From Nitratireductor thuwali (lineage in GTDB: Bacteria; Pseudomonadota; Alphaproteobacteria; Rhizobiales; Rhizobiaceae): a stretch of 64,000 nucleotides of DNA. This document shows positions 44,765 to 54,352 of this stretch, one piece after another. Numbering within the stretch: the first letter of the stretch is position 1; every line of letters starts with the position of its first letter. Below the pieces are notes generated by a model that ran no database searches, was not told the origin of the DNA, and saw only the letters and a list, made by a program, of their open reading frames with translations. A program made the translations under genes and the position numbers. The stretch lies in assembly GCF_036621415.1 (NCBI RefSeq), contig NZ_CP030941.1, positions 2,726,001 through 2,790,000 on the forward strand. The letters are read 5' to 3'.

Positions 44765-45189
44765 TGGCCGACCGCGAAGGGCCCTACGCAGCGGCGACTT
44801 CTCGCAACATGCGGCGTCGGCGGCAGCGTCCATCTCCATGAGCGCGCGCAGTGGTCTGTCGTAGTGCCCTTCGGTCTTGGCTTGGTATAGGAACCACCTC
44901 GGGACGGCTCATCGTAAAGGATAACACGGGGAGACCTATGAGGGGCATACCTTTTGCTGGCTGTGGAACCTGGACGACCAATGGCGGCTAGCGGCGGATT
45001 GCCGCCGCGACGCCGAGATCTGCAGCCAGCATCAGCTGAACGACAGAGATTCAGGCCACCGTATTGCCATCGTGCCCTACGATGAACAGAATAAACCTGC
45101 GGTCATATATCCCGATTGGGAACTGCCGCACCCCCTTTATTTTTACATACGCGGATGCAATAAGCTGCTTCGCACTCAGATGGATCGCA
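44765..45189. other. Gap of about 425 bp before the glycan export genes
   Basis: No complete gene. On the minus strand near 44900-44830 one frame reads LYQAKTEGHYDRPLRA and the next frame continues LMEMDAAADAACCEK, which looks like a frameshifted fragment of a decayed gene that I cannot name. Lower-GC DNA near 45060-45180 probably carries the promoter of the wzm-wzt operon. Confidence 0.35.
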
Positions 45190-45999
45190 ATGCTGGCATT
45201 TCTCACCGACATATGGAGCCACAGAAATCTCGTTTGGCGTCTCACACAGCGCGAGATAGAGGCTCGGTTCCGTGGCTCCTTCCTGGGCTTGTTCTGGGCG
45301 GTCATCGTGCCGCTCTTCATGCTGGGGGTCTTTAGCCTGGTCTTCGGCACCATCTTCCAGTCACGCTGGGCTAGGCCGGAAGGCGCGGCGATGGCGAGCG
45401 AATATTCCTTTCCGATAATTCTCTTTTCCGGCCTGATCGTCTTCGGCATCCTTGCCGACCCGCTGAATAGGGCGCCCGGGCTGGTAATGGAAAACGTCGC
45501 CTATGTTAAGAAGGTCGTGTTTCCTCTCGAGATACTTCCCCTCGTGGCACTGATCAGCGCGCTCGTGACGGCGGCGATTTCCTTTGCTGTCTTCCTCGTC
45601 GTGTTCGCGGTCATCTATGGCCTGCCCCCGGTCACGATCGTGCTGCTTCCGCTCACCCTGTTGCCGCTGATGCTGTTCGTGCTCGGGGCCGTCTATTTCC
45701 TGTCTTCCCTTGGCGTGTTCCTGCGCGACCTCAGGCATATAATGCCGCCGCTGACGACGGCGATGCTTTTCCTGTCGTCAGTGTTTTACTCGCCGGAGAA
45801 CCTTCCGGAAGATTACCGCTGGCTGCTCTACCTCAATCCGGTGACGCCGGCCGTCACCTATGCGCGGGACGTGATTTTCTGGGGGCGCCTGCCGGACCTC
45901 CTGGAATGGAGCGCGACGCTCATGTTCTCGCTGTTGGTCCTGATCGCTGGGGTCTACTGGTTTATGCGTACGGAAAAGGCCTTCGCAGATGTCGTCTGA
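45190..45999 (+). CDS. wzm: ABC-2 polysaccharide export permease
   Basis: A 269-residue membrane protein with about six helices. The N-terminal amphipathic start NLVWRLTQREIEARFRGSFL and then GLFWAVIVPLFMLGVFSLVF are typical of Wzm/KpsM permeases, as is LYLNPVTPAVTYARDVIFWG near the end. It moves a lipid-linked glycan across the inner membrane with the next gene product. Start at 45190 gives the usual family length. It overlaps the ATPase gene by 11 bases. Confidence 0.9.
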   Translation: MLAFLTDIWSHRNLVWRLTQREIEARFRGSFLGLFWAVIVPLFMLGVFSLVFGTIFQSRWARPEGAAMASEYSFPIILFSGLIVFGILADPLNRAPGLVMENVAYVKKVVFPLEILPLVALISALVTAAISFAVFLVVFAVIYGLPPVTIVLLPLTLLPLMLFVLGAVYFLSSLGVFLRDLRHIMPPLTTAMLFLSSVFYSPENLPEDYRWLLYLNPVTPAVTYARDVIFWGRLPDLLEWSATLMFSLLVLIAGVYWFMRTEKAFADVV

Positions 46000-47344
46000 A
46001 GCGGTGATCGAAGCGCAAGGCCTGGGCAAGGCCTACCTGATCTACGCCAAGCCGCAGGACCGGCTGAAGCAGATGATCCTGCGCCGGCGGAAGTACTACC
46101 AGGAATACTGGGCGGTGCAGAACGTCGACCTGACGATAAGGCGCGGCGAGGCGGTCGGCATCATCGGGCGCAACGGATCGGGCAAGTCGACCCTCCTGCA
46201 GATGATCGCGGGCACGCTCCGGCCCAATGCCGGGACGCTATCCATCCAAGGACGGGTGGCCCCGCTGCTCGAGCTCGGCGCCGGCTTCAACCCGGAGTTC
46301 ACCGGGCGCGAGAACGTCCGACTGGCGGCGAGCATCCTCGGCCTTACGCCCCGGCAGGTGGACGAGCGCTACGACAGGATCCTGGAGTTCGCCGGCATAG
46401 GAGAGTTTATCAACCAGCCGGTGAAGACCTATTCCTCGGGCATGTATGCGCGCCTAGCCTTCGCGGTGGCCGCCCATGTGGATGCGGACATCCTCATCGT
46501 GGACGAGATTCTCGCCGTGGGCGACGCCGCCTTCACGCAGAAATGCATGCGCTTCATCCGCAAGTTCAAGGAGAACGGAACGCTGCTCTTCGTCTCTCAC
46601 GACACGGCCGCGGTCAACAATCTTTGCGACCGCGCGATCTGGATGCACAAGGGCCAGGTGCGGGCTGAGGGCGACCCCAAGGATGTGTCGCTCGCCTATC
46701 ACTCGACCCTCTATGGCGACGACGACGGCGACAGCTTCCAGATCTCCGGCCGGCGCCGGATGGCCCCCGTGGCGCGCCGGAAGCAAGATTTCCGCCATGA
46801 ACTGATCCGGAATTCCGACAAGCGCAATCTCATAGAGGTCTTCGAGTTCGATCCCAACGCTCCCTCTTTCGGCGCCCGCGGCGGCTCCATCACCAATGTT
46901 CGCATTCTCGGGCAGGACGGCGGCGAGATGCCGGTGATCGAAGGCGGCGAGGACGTTACGATAGAGATCACCTGTCGCGCTACCTCCGCCATTAGCCGCC
47001 CGATCGTGGGTTTTTTGCTCAGGGACAGGTTGGGCCAGAACCTCTTCGGGGACAATACCTACTTGACCTACGCGGATCGCAGCACGATCGTTCAGGAGAA
47101 CGAGGAGTTCCGCGCGCTTTTCACATTCCAGATGCCTTATCTGCCAGCAGGTGACTATACGATTGCGGCTGCGCTTGCCGAGGGGACGCAGGCAGATCAC
47201 GTCCAGCATCATTGGGTTGACGAAGCGTTGATTTTCCGGTGTGAGGGCAGCCATCTCAGATACGGTATCAGCGGGCTGATCGGCATTCCGATGAACGACA
47301 TATCCATCGTAACCGGCGCCTCGGCCGACGCCACAAACGCATAG
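45989..47344 (+). CDS. wzt: Polysaccharide export ATPase with C-terminal glycan-binding domain
   Basis: A 451-residue protein. The nucleotide-binding domain has Walker A GRNGSGKST at 60-68, signature TYSSGMYARLAFA, Walker B ILIVDEILAVGD and switch histidine in FVSHD. After a linker at about 245-290, a beta-sandwich Wzt_C domain follows (ITNVRILGQDGGEMPVIEGG, FLLRDRLGQNLFGDNT, YLPAGDYTIAAALAEG). In O9a- and O8-type systems this domain recognises the modified non-reducing end of the finished glycan. So chain termination by methylation or another cap is expected; the adjacent methyltransferase gene fits. Confidence 0.92.
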   Translation: MSSEAVIEAQGLGKAYLIYAKPQDRLKQMILRRRKYYQEYWAVQNVDLTIRRGEAVGIIGRNGSGKSTLLQMIAGTLRPNAGTLSIQGRVAPLLELGAGFNPEFTGRENVRLAASILGLTPRQVDERYDRILEFAGIGEFINQPVKTYSSGMYARLAFAVAAHVDADILIVDEILAVGDAAFTQKCMRFIRKFKENGTLLFVSHDTAAVNNLCDRAIWMHKGQVRAEGDPKDVSLAYHSTLYGDDDGDSFQISGRRRMAPVARRKQDFRHELIRNSDKRNLIEVFEFDPNAPSFGARGGSITNVRILGQDGGEMPVIEGGEDVTIEITCRATSAISRPIVGFLLRDRLGQNLFGDNTYLTYADRSTIVQENEEFRALFTFQMPYLPAGDYTIAAALAEGTQADHVQHHWVDEALIFRCEGSHLRYGISGLIGIPMNDISIVTGASADATNA

Positions 47345-47389
47345 CGAGCTGCTAATGCGCGGTCGCAACTGATCGAGGAACATCACGCT

Positions 47390-48598
47390 ATGAGTAGCCA
47401 AGCTTACGCACGCCCGATCACCCTCATGCGGCCTGAGCGGCTCACATCTCCGCCGCCATGGGTGGGGCACATCCCCTTCGCGTTCTGGATCGTTGACGTC
47501 ATGCGGCCCCGTCGATTCGTGGAGCTTGGGACGCATAGCGGAAACTCGTTCTGCGCCTTCCTGCAGGCGGCTGATGCACTTTCAGTAGCTGGCGAGTATT
47601 TTGCCGTCGACCACTGGCATGGCGACGAACAGGCCGGACTTTACGGGGAAGATGTCTTTAACGATCTCAGGCGCTATGTCGATACGCGCTACGGACTCCC
47701 ATCCGCGCTCCTCCGGATGACATTCGACCAGGCGCTCACCCGCTTCGAGGACGCCTCGATCGACCTATTGCACATGGATGGTCTTCATACCTATGAGGCC
47801 GTGCGGCATGATTTCGACAGTTGGCTCCCCAAGATGAGCAAGCGCGGCGTCATGCTCTTCCATGACACTGCGGTGCGTGAGCGAGACTTCGGCGTCTACA
47901 GGCTGTTTACTGAGCTTGCGCAGCGTTATCCTTCTTTTGAGTTCTTCCACTCGCACGGACTTGGGGTCGTTCAGACAGGTACGGAGGGGGTTCCAGAACT
48001 GCTGTCGGCCCTATTGCGCAACGAGAACGACATTTCCGGCCTCACGCCTCGATCCTATTTTGAGCGACTTGGCAACGCGCTGATAGACGAATATTACCTA
48101 CAGAGTTTCATGGAATGGGTGCAACGAAAGGAGAATGTGGAAGTCGAGCTTGCGCATATACAGCGTCGCCAGCGTGAATTACAGATCCATCTTGAGCAGT
48201 TGTGGGATGTCCGAAGTATAGTCGAAGGCTACGAATCCCAAGCGCAGCCTGGTAGTGATGCGAAGGCTATCCGGCTTATTCTCGGCAGCGGCCTGTTCGA
48301 CCCCAATGGCTATGCGGAAAGGGCCGGAATCGCCCCGGGCAACGCCGAAGCCAGCGCAAACCACTATCTAACGATTGGCGAGGCAGCAGGTCTCGCACCG
48401 TCCGTGCATTTTGACCCCCAGTTCTATCGTGAACAATATCCCGACATCGCCATGAGCGGCACAAAGCCGCTCTTGCACTATCTCTGCTATGGCCGACTTG
48501 AGGGGCGATCCCCAAGGTCGCACGACATTTTGCCGGATATAGAAAGGCCGGCTCCGATCGCAGGGCAGCCGACGGGCAAAGGCGAAGGTACCGCCTGA
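47390..48598 (+). CDS. SAM-dependent methyltransferase with a C-terminal glycan-locus module
   Basis: A 402-residue protein. The first 215 residues are a class I methyltransferase of the Methyltransf_24 type (RFVELGTHSGNSFCAFLQ as the SAM loop, LLHMDGLHTYEAVRHDFDSW, GVMLFHDTA). A coiled-coil-like linker (KENVEVELAHIQRRQRELQ) is followed by about 110 residues including FDPNGYAERAG and VHFDPQFYREQYPDIAMSG then PLLHYLCYGRLEGR. This repeat-like module is seen in large surface-glycan enzymes. It could cap the glycan by methylation for recognition by the Wzt domain. Convergent with the epimerase gene. Confidence 0.8.
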   Translation: MSSQAYARPITLMRPERLTSPPPWVGHIPFAFWIVDVMRPRRFVELGTHSGNSFCAFLQAADALSVAGEYFAVDHWHGDEQAGLYGEDVFNDLRRYVDTRYGLPSALLRMTFDQALTRFEDASIDLLHMDGLHTYEAVRHDFDSWLPKMSKRGVMLFHDTAVRERDFGVYRLFTELAQRYPSFEFFHSHGLGVVQTGTEGVPELLSALLRNENDISGLTPRSYFERLGNALIDEYYLQSFMEWVQRKENVEVELAHIQRRQRELQIHLEQLWDVRSIVEGYESQAQPGSDAKAIRLILGSGLFDPNGYAERAGIAPGNAEASANHYLTIGEAAGLAPSVHFDPQFYREQYPDIAMSGTKPLLHYLCYGRLEGRSPRSHDILPDIERPAPIAGQPTGKGEGTA

Positions 48599-48635
48599 AG
48601 GCCGTGATCGGAGGCGAACTGTACTGGAATCTGAT

Positions 48636-49574
48636 TCACGCATCAGGTCGCGTTGACAGCGCCATATTGCTATTCAAGTCAATACAGTACGACACAAAAT
48701 CGTCTATCCCATCCCTAACTGTAAAGGATGTGTGCCAATTAAGGTCACTCCTGATTCTTGAGCAGTCCATTACAATATTTTTGACCAAGTAGCTCTTTTG
48801 CTCGGTGTATATAACATTTATTCTTTTTTTCAGTGCCTTTTCGCATAAATCAATTACCTGGTTTATGCTAACAGAAGATCCCATGCACACATTGTATATT
48901 TCATTCTTTCCGCGACCAATACTCGTTGCTAATTCGATAGCATGGCATAGATCCAGAACATGCAAATAGTCGCGAAGCGTATCGCCGCTCCCCCAAATCT
49001 CCATAGAAGATCCCGTGATGGCGGCTTGCACAGCGGCGGCGACCAGTCCTTGCCCCCGATCCACGGCCTGATACTTCCCAATCGGATTTGATGGGCGAAG
49101 GATAGTGTAACTCCACCGTGAGCGAAGCGACCAAGTTCTGATGGCCTCTTCAATCATCAACTTGGCGCAGCCGTAGGCGCTAATAGGATTTCTTGGATGC
49201 GTTTCGTTCACGGGAACAGTATGAGGACTTCCGTAGACCGCTCCTCCCGAGGACAAATACACGAGATGTTGAACCGGCTTCCCTTCAAGGGCTTTTAGAA
49301 ATCTGGCATAAGGAAGGACGTTCTCTTCAACTTCTTTCGCAATATTATTTGGAAACGTCGATGGGACAGAAGCGCTAACTAGCAGTATGACTGTATCAAG
49401 TTCATTCAGATAATTAGAGTACGAAAGGGGGTCGCTGAAATCGATGTGAACAGTGTCGTTCTCCTTTAGGGAGGAGGCTCGTCTACCAAAACTGCGGACA
49501 GTATTGCCTTTGGCTGTAAGAAATTCCACTAAGTTGCGGCCAATAAATCCTGTTCCGCCGAAGATGCCAATCAC
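48636..49574 (-). CDS. NAD-dependent sugar epimerase/dehydratase
   Basis: A 312-residue extended SDR starting at GTG, with AAGGAG before it. The cofactor loop is GGTGFIGRNL, with SSGGAVYG and catalytic Y and K in YGCAK. Closest in feel to UDP-glucose 4-epimerase-like proteins; IGKYQAVDRGQGLV is a typical substrate loop. Its DNA is clearly lower in GC than the rfb genes, suggesting separate acquisition. It is the last gene of the minus-strand glycan operon. It would supply a nucleotide sugar for the chain. Confidence 0.82.
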   Translation of the reverse strand: MIGIFGGTGFIGRNLVEFLTAKGNTVRSFGRRASSLKENDTVHIDFSDPLSYSNYLNELDTVILLVSASVPSTFPNNIAKEVEENVLPYARFLKALEGKPVQHLVYLSSGGAVYGSPHTVPVNETHPRNPISAYGCAKLMIEEAIRTWSLRSRWSYTILRPSNPIGKYQAVDRGQGLVAAAVQAAITGSSMEIWGSGDTLRDYLHVLDLCHAIELATSIGRGKNEIYNVCMGSSVSINQVIDLCEKALKKRINVIYTEQKSYLVKNIVMDCSRIRSDLNWHTSFTVRDGIDDFVSYCIDLNSNMALSTRPDA

Positions 49575-49585
49575 TGATTCTCTCC

Positions 49586-50806
49586 TTACAGAGTTCGCAA
49601 AAAGCTGGCCACCTTGTCTGCTTCATGGCCCCAACTGCTCTGTTGGGCACGCTGCATAGCAGCATTCGCTCTCAAGGACGCTTCTTCAGGGCGATCGAGA
49701 ACCTCGTTCAGCGAGGAGACGATCGAGTCCGGATTCAGGTCGCAATAAAAAGCCTCTTCTTCTGAGAAGAGCCACTCCGAATGTGGGCCGCGGTTGATCA
49801 CCAGTGGGCAGCCGCATGCCGCAACTTCCATCGGCAATAATGAGAGATTTGATGCCGAAATGACTAGTGCGACATCGCACTGTGAATACAGATCCGGCAG
49901 TTCGGCGATCGCGAGAGAACCGGTATTGAGATGATGAAAAGGTATATGATAGTCACGCAGCTCGCCGCCAGATAGTATAGCGGCCACATTGGGACGAGAA
50001 CGGCATACTCGACTTAGTGACATAATGCCCAGTTCAAAGCATCGCCTTGGCGTCTCAGGGCGCGCATAGAAGAATATGTGTTTTGTGTCGCTTGAACGCT
50101 TAGGGTATGGCTTGTAAATATCATGTTCGTACGAGAAGGAGAAGGGGAAGGTCCGCATGCCATACTCGCGGTTAAGCTTCTCCGCCAACCATGACCCAGC
50201 TGTGACGGCCGTTAGGCCGAGCTTGTATGTCCCCTCCGCAATCGCTGACCAGCTTCCACTGGAGAAAAAAGCTGGTTCAAAATCCTGGACGAAATAGATA
50301 TGATGAATTGCGTCGCGGTATTTCGCAACCCAATACGCTGTCTGCCACCCCGTCGCCACCAGGAATTGACAAGGCTCGATAGAGCGGACACCGAGAGAAA
50401 GGCTAATTCCACAGTCGCCGAAAGCCGCGTTGAACGCTGCTTGTGCCTCTTCGTCCGACCGCCAGCGGTGTGGCTCCATGATTACGACATGCTGAAAAGG
50501 AAAACCGCGCTCCTTTAGAAGCCGTATCATCCGTGCGATATTAATATGCCCCCCGGACGAAGCGGTGAAATCAGGCATGAGCCAGGTCATCGAGCCGTAT
50601 GGAACATTCTCATCGGTGAGCTTGAGGCCAAATCCTTGCTCCTCGCCCAATATGAATTCTAGTGACCCTATTGCATCGCTTTTCCTATGCGCAGGGTACG
50701 GCATCTCAGCTGCTAGTCGCGAAACGGCCTTTTGAGTGGCTACCCGCCACCCGTCCCGATTGACGGCGCGAACGAAGGTCGCGAGATTTCTACTTAACAC
50801 TTGCAT
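49586..50806 (-). CDS. Glycosyltransferase, WsaF-like (GT4 fold)
   Basis: A 406-residue glycosyltransferase. TWLMPDFTASSGGHINIARM, IYFVQDFEPAFFSSG and IFFYARPETPRRCFELGI match the rhamnosyltransferase WsaF group. The C-terminal nucleotide-sugar site is LPMEVAACGCPLVINRGP with SEEEAF. The start at 50806 (MQVLSRN) sits five bases after the stop of the upstream glycosyltransferase; a longer frame begins within that gene. It should add rhamnose from dTDP-L-rhamnose to the growing chain. Confidence 0.85.
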   Translation of the reverse strand: MQVLSRNLATFVRAVNRDGWRVATQKAVSRLAAEMPYPAHRKSDAIGSLEFILGEEQGFGLKLTDENVPYGSMTWLMPDFTASSGGHINIARMIRLLKERGFPFQHVVIMEPHRWRSDEEAQAAFNAAFGDCGISLSLGVRSIEPCQFLVATGWQTAYWVAKYRDAIHHIYFVQDFEPAFFSSGSWSAIAEGTYKLGLTAVTAGSWLAEKLNREYGMRTFPFSFSYEHDIYKPYPKRSSDTKHIFFYARPETPRRCFELGIMSLSRVCRSRPNVAAILSGGELRDYHIPFHHLNTGSLAIAELPDLYSQCDVALVISASNLSLLPMEVAACGCPLVINRGPHSEWLFSEEEAFYCDLNPDSIVSSLNEVLDRPEEASLRANAAMQRAQQSSWGHEADKVASFLRTL

Positions 50807-50810
50807 ATCC

Positions 50811-51782
50811 CTATTTAATGTAGAGTTGCCGATCGCGAGACAGAGCCATGGCGAATGTTTGAGAACGGGCCTTTCCGGATGCTGCCAGGTAATAGCCGAG
50901 GTTCTTGGCAAAGTTGACAAACGGCCGCCTGAGAGTTGCGATGGGGTGGGAAAAAATCCAACCGTTCGCTGATGCCAAGCCAATATCGCGAAGGCTCGTC
51001 CGCAAACTCGACTGAATTATGTGCGCCTTTGAAGGGCAGAGCACGTAACCAAAAAGCCTTTTGAATGCTAGTGCTTCATCATAGCTTCGCTGAACGGTTT
51101 CCCAGATGGAATACTCGTGAGAGTGATACACAACCGAATCCCACGCAAACGCCTTTTTATAACCGGCTTCGACAACTATTTTTGCCCAAGTCTGATCCTC
51201 AGCAAATTCAACATCAGGATAGGGATGGTCTTTCCATACAGAACGACGAAGGCATGAAGAATTGTCAGAGTAGAAGTGATAAACCTGCCTAAGGCCAATG
51301 TCTCTACAATATTCTCTCGCGTCAGAGATCCATACCTTTGGCCAATTCTTCAAGTGCTCAAAGTGCTTGTCGATTTCCCAAGCAGTAAACGGCGACGTGC
51401 CGTCATAGGCTACATGTCGGCTGAAAACTCCGGCCACATGGTCGTCCTCCAGGAGGGGAGCAACTAGCGCCGAGAGCCATTCAGTGTCCGCCGGCGCGGC
51501 GTCATGAGTGAGGAACGCGCAGAACTGACCTCTCGCTTCGTGTGCACCCAGGTTTCTCGTCCTCCCGTGTCCAAACGAGGATGGCTCAATCTCGATTAGT
51601 CGGAAACGGTCATCATTCCTCGGAACAACGTCCTTCGATCCATCGCTGGAACCCGAGTCGATTACGATCACCTCATATTTGCCTTCAAAGCGCTGAATAG
51701 AAACCATCTCGATGACGCGCTTGAAATGTGGCATCCCATTTTTCACAGGTATTATGATCGAAACTAGCGGCGTAAGACTCAT
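50811..51782 (-). CDS. GT2 family glycosyltransferase, probably rhamnosyltransferase
   Basis: A 323-residue GT-A enzyme. The start MSLTPLVSIIIPVKNGMPHF, nucleotide-binding IDSGSSDGS, THDAAPAD and EFAEDQTWAKIVVEAGYKKA are typical of dTDP-rhamnosyltransferases in surface-glycan loci. GGGAG is six bases before the ATG at 51782. It follows rfbD by 23 bases and is followed by the WsaF-like gene after four bases, so they are one operon. Confidence 0.87.
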   Translation of the reverse strand: MSLTPLVSIIIPVKNGMPHFKRVIEMVSIQRFEGKYEVIVIDSGSSDGSKDVVPRNDDRFRLIEIEPSSFGHGRTRNLGAHEARGQFCAFLTHDAAPADTEWLSALVAPLLEDDHVAGVFSRHVAYDGTSPFTAWEIDKHFEHLKNWPKVWISDAREYCRDIGLRQVYHFYSDNSSCLRRSVWKDHPYPDVEFAEDQTWAKIVVEAGYKKAFAWDSVVYHSHEYSIWETVQRSYDEALAFKRLFGYVLCPSKAHIIQSSLRTSLRDIGLASANGWIFSHPIATLRRPFVNFAKNLGYYLAASGKARSQTFAMALSRDRQLYIK

Positions 51783-51805
51783 GAACGCTCCCAGGCGATG
51801 ATAAA

Positions 51806-52696
51806 TCAGCGATTCTCGTTCAAGATCGCCCCCGCTACACACATCTGCACCCTGTCACGCCAGTCCGGCAGCGTGTGGGCGAAGGTGGTGCAGAATTTCC
51901 CATTACTGAGGCGCGAGTTCCTCGGTCGGCGGGCGGGCGTCGGATAATCGGCCGTGCTAATCGGTTCGACCCGCGCGGTCGGGCCGCCGCGTGCCGCAGA
52001 GGCCGCAAAGATCGCTTCGGCAAACCCCGCCCAGTTCGTCTCGCCGGCCGCCGTCACGTGGTAGGTGCCGCGCCAGGCTTCACTTTCCAGTGCAGCAAAA
52101 GCGGCGAGCGCTACTATTACAACGCAGTCCGCGATATCAGGCGCATAGGTCGGCGCGCCGTGCTGGTCCGCCACCACGCGCACGGTGTCGCGCGTCTCCG
52201 CCAGCCGCAGCATGGTCTTTACGAAATTGTGGCCCCAGGGCGAATAGACCCACGCCGTGCGCAGGATGACGTGGGCCGGGTTGGCCTCGGCCACGGCCTC
52301 TTCGCCGGCGAGCTTGGAATGGCCGTAGACGCTCGCGGGCCCGGTTGCGTCCGTCTCCACATAGGGCGAGGGCTTGTCGCCCGCGAAGACGTAGTCCGTC
52401 GACAGATGCACGACCGGCATGCCGGCGGCAGCTGCCGCCGCGGCCGCATTGCGCGCGCCGTCGCGGTTGACGGCGAAGGCTGTCTCCGGCTCGCTCTCGG
52501 CCTTGTCGACGGCCGTATAGGCCGCGGGATTGACGAGGATGTCCGGCCGGATCTCTTTGATCGCGCGGTCGATCGACGATCGGTCCGTGATGTCCAGGTC
52601 CGGCCGGCCAACACAGGTGATCGAGACGCCGTCCGTCCCGCAGAACGCCAACGCGCGTGCAACCTGTCCCTCCCGTCCGGTAACGAGTATTCTCAT
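51806..52696 (-). CDS. rfbD: dTDP-4-dehydrorhamnose reductase
   Basis: A 296-residue SDR that performs the last step to dTDP-L-rhamnose. Motifs are GREGQVARAL at the start, DILVNPAAYTAVDKAESEP, STDYVFAGDKPSPYVE and catalytic YGHSKLAGE. Normal length. It lies between rfbB (12 bp upstream) and the first glycosyltransferase. Confidence 0.95.
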   Translation of the reverse strand: MRILVTGREGQVARALAFCGTDGVSITCVGRPDLDITDRSSIDRAIKEIRPDILVNPAAYTAVDKAESEPETAFAVNRDGARNAAAAAAAAGMPVVHLSTDYVFAGDKPSPYVETDATGPASVYGHSKLAGEEAVAEANPAHVILRTAWVYSPWGHNFVKTMLRLAETRDTVRVVADQHGAPTYAPDIADCVVIVALAAFAALESEAWRGTYHVTAAGETNWAGFAEAIFAASAARGGPTARVEPISTADYPTPARRPRNSRLSNGKFCTTFAHTLPDWRDRVQMCVAGAILNENR

Positions 52697-52708
52697 GTAT
52701 ATCGGTCC

Positions 52709-53776
52709 CTACTGCGCGGCAACCGCGTGGCCCAGCCGCTCGCCCGCATAGCTCTTCTCGCGGATCGGCCGCCACCACCACTCGTTCTTCAGGTACCACT
52801 CCACCGTTTTGGCAATCCCGCTGTCGAATGTTTCCTGGGCATTCCAGCCGAGTTCCCTCTCCATCTTCGCCGGATCGATCGCATAGCGGCGGTCGTGGCC
52901 GGGCCGGTCGGTGACGAAGGTGATCAAGTCGCGGTGGCTGCCCCCGCCGGCACGCGGGCGCTTTTCATCAAAGATGTCGCAGATCGTTTGCACGACGGAG
53001 AGATTGGTGCGCTCCGCCCTGCCGCCTATGTTGTAGCTCTCCCCGACCCTTCCCCTGGTGGCCACCAGCTCCAGGGCGCGCGCATGGTCCTCCACGAATA
53101 GCCAGTCGCGCACATTCGAGCCCGTGCCGTAGACCGGAAGTGGGCGCTCGTGCATGGCGTTGAGGATCACCAGCGGGATCAGCTTCTCGGGGAAGTGGAA
53201 CGGCCCGTAATTGTTCGAGCAGTTGGAAAGGACGACTGGCAGCCCGTAGGTCTCGTGCCAGGCCCGCACGAAATGGTCGGAGGCCGCCTTGGAGGCGGAA
53301 TAGGGCGAGGAGGGCGCGTAGGGCGTTTCCTCCGTAAACACACCCTCGTCGAAAGGCAGGTCGCCGAACACTTCGTCTGTCGAGATATGGTGGAACCGGA
53401 AGCGCTCCTGCCGCTCGCCCGAAAGCTCCCGCCAATAGGCAAGGGCGGCGTTGAGCAGGCGGAAGGTGCCAATCACATTGGTTTCAACAAAGGCGGCCGG
53501 ACCGTCGATCGATCGGTCCACATGGCTTTCCGCCGCAAGATGCATGATCGTGTCGATCCGCTCGCGCCGCAGGATGTCCAGCACGCGCGCTTCATCGCAG
53601 ACATCGACTTGGTAGTGGATGTAATTGGCTGCGTCCCCGATCGCGCGCAGCGACTGCAGGTTGCCGGCATAGGTGAGCTTGTCCAGATTGACGACCCTGA
53701 CGCCTTCCCGCTGCACAAGCAGGCGACACACCGCCGATCCGATGAAGCCGGCGCCTCCGGTTACCAATATATTCAT
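52709..53776 (-). CDS. rfbB: dTDP-glucose 4,6-dehydratase
   Basis: A 355-residue extended SDR. NAD loop is [26 protein letters not shown] and [11 protein letters not shown] carry the dehydratase Asp/Glu region; catalytic YSASKAASD and [15 protein letters not shown] follow. It makes dTDP-4-keto-6-deoxyglucose, the second step of the pathway. Complete and normal in length. Confidence 0.96.
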   Translation of the reverse strand: MNILVTGGAGFIGSAVCRLLVQREGVRVVNLDKLTYAGNLQSLRAIGDAANYIHYQVDVCDEARVLDILRRERIDTIMHLAAESHVDRSIDGPAAFVETNVIGTFRLLNAALAYWRELSGERQERFRFHHISTDEVFGDLPFDEGVFTEETPYAPSSPYSASKAASDHFVRAWHETYGLPVVLSNCSNNYGPFHFPEKLIPLVILNAMHERPLPVYGTGSNVRDWLFVEDHARALELVATRGRVGESYNIGGRAERTNLSVVQTICDIFDEKRPRAGGGSHRDLITFVTDRPGHDRRYAIDPAKMERELGWNAQETFDSGIAKTVEWYLKNEWWWRPIREKSYAGERLGHAVAAQ

Positions 53777-53800
53777 CGTCCCCGCTCGTGGTTAGACCGA

Positions 53801-54352
53801 TCAAAAGAGCTCAGAACCCCGTAAAGGGGATGCCTCTGAATCTTTCTTCGACAGCTGAAGGTCAAGACCCATTATAGGCCAGTCAATCCCAATTTCCGGA
53901 TCATTGTAGAGGATGCCGCAGTCATGCTCCGGCGAGTAGTAGTCGCTCACCTTATAGCTGACAATGGTATGTTCCTCGAGTGTGACGAAACCATGTGCAA
54001 AACCCTTTGGGACAAGAATCTGGTTCCCCTTGGCCGCCGAAATCTCAAGGCCGACCCAACGGCCGAAAGTGGCTGAAGCGCGCCTTATATCCACAGCCAC
54101 ATCATAGATGCGGCCTTTCAGCACACGCACCAGCTTGTCCTGCGCGCGCGGCGGCAACTGATAGTGCAGCCCGCGCAAAACGCCCTTTTGCGCGGAATAG
54201 GATTGGTTGTCCTGGACGAACTCCATGGCAATGCCTTGACTGGCATATCTTGCTCGATGGTAGGTTTCGCAGAAATACCCCCGCTCGTCGCCGAACTTGC
54301 GGGGAACGATCTCGAGCACATCTTCCAGTTCGAGGGCGCGCACTTCAATCAT
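53801..54352 (-). CDS. rfbC: dTDP-4-dehydrorhamnose 3,5-epimerase
   Basis: A 183-residue cupin-fold epimerase. The catalytic histidine is in [30 protein letters not shown] and [25 protein letters not shown] complete the family pattern. The ATG overlaps the rfbA stop by four bases, which confirms the order rfbA-rfbC-rfbB-rfbD. Confidence 0.96.
   Translation of the reverse strand: MIEVRALELEDVLEIVPRKFGDERGYFCETYHRARYASQGIAMEFVQDNQSYSAQKGVLRGLHYQLPPRAQDKLVRVLKGRIYDVAVDIRRASATFGRWVGLEISAAKGNQILVPKGFAHGFVTLEEHTIVSYKVSDYYSPEHDCGILYNDPEIGIDWPIMGLDLQLSKKDSEASPLRGSELF

Noticed and set aside
44820..44930. A frameshifted fragment reading LYQAKTEGHYDRPLRA and LMEMDAAADAACCEK
   Set aside because: It looks like decayed coding DNA, but I cannot name a family with confidence, so it is noted only under the gap.
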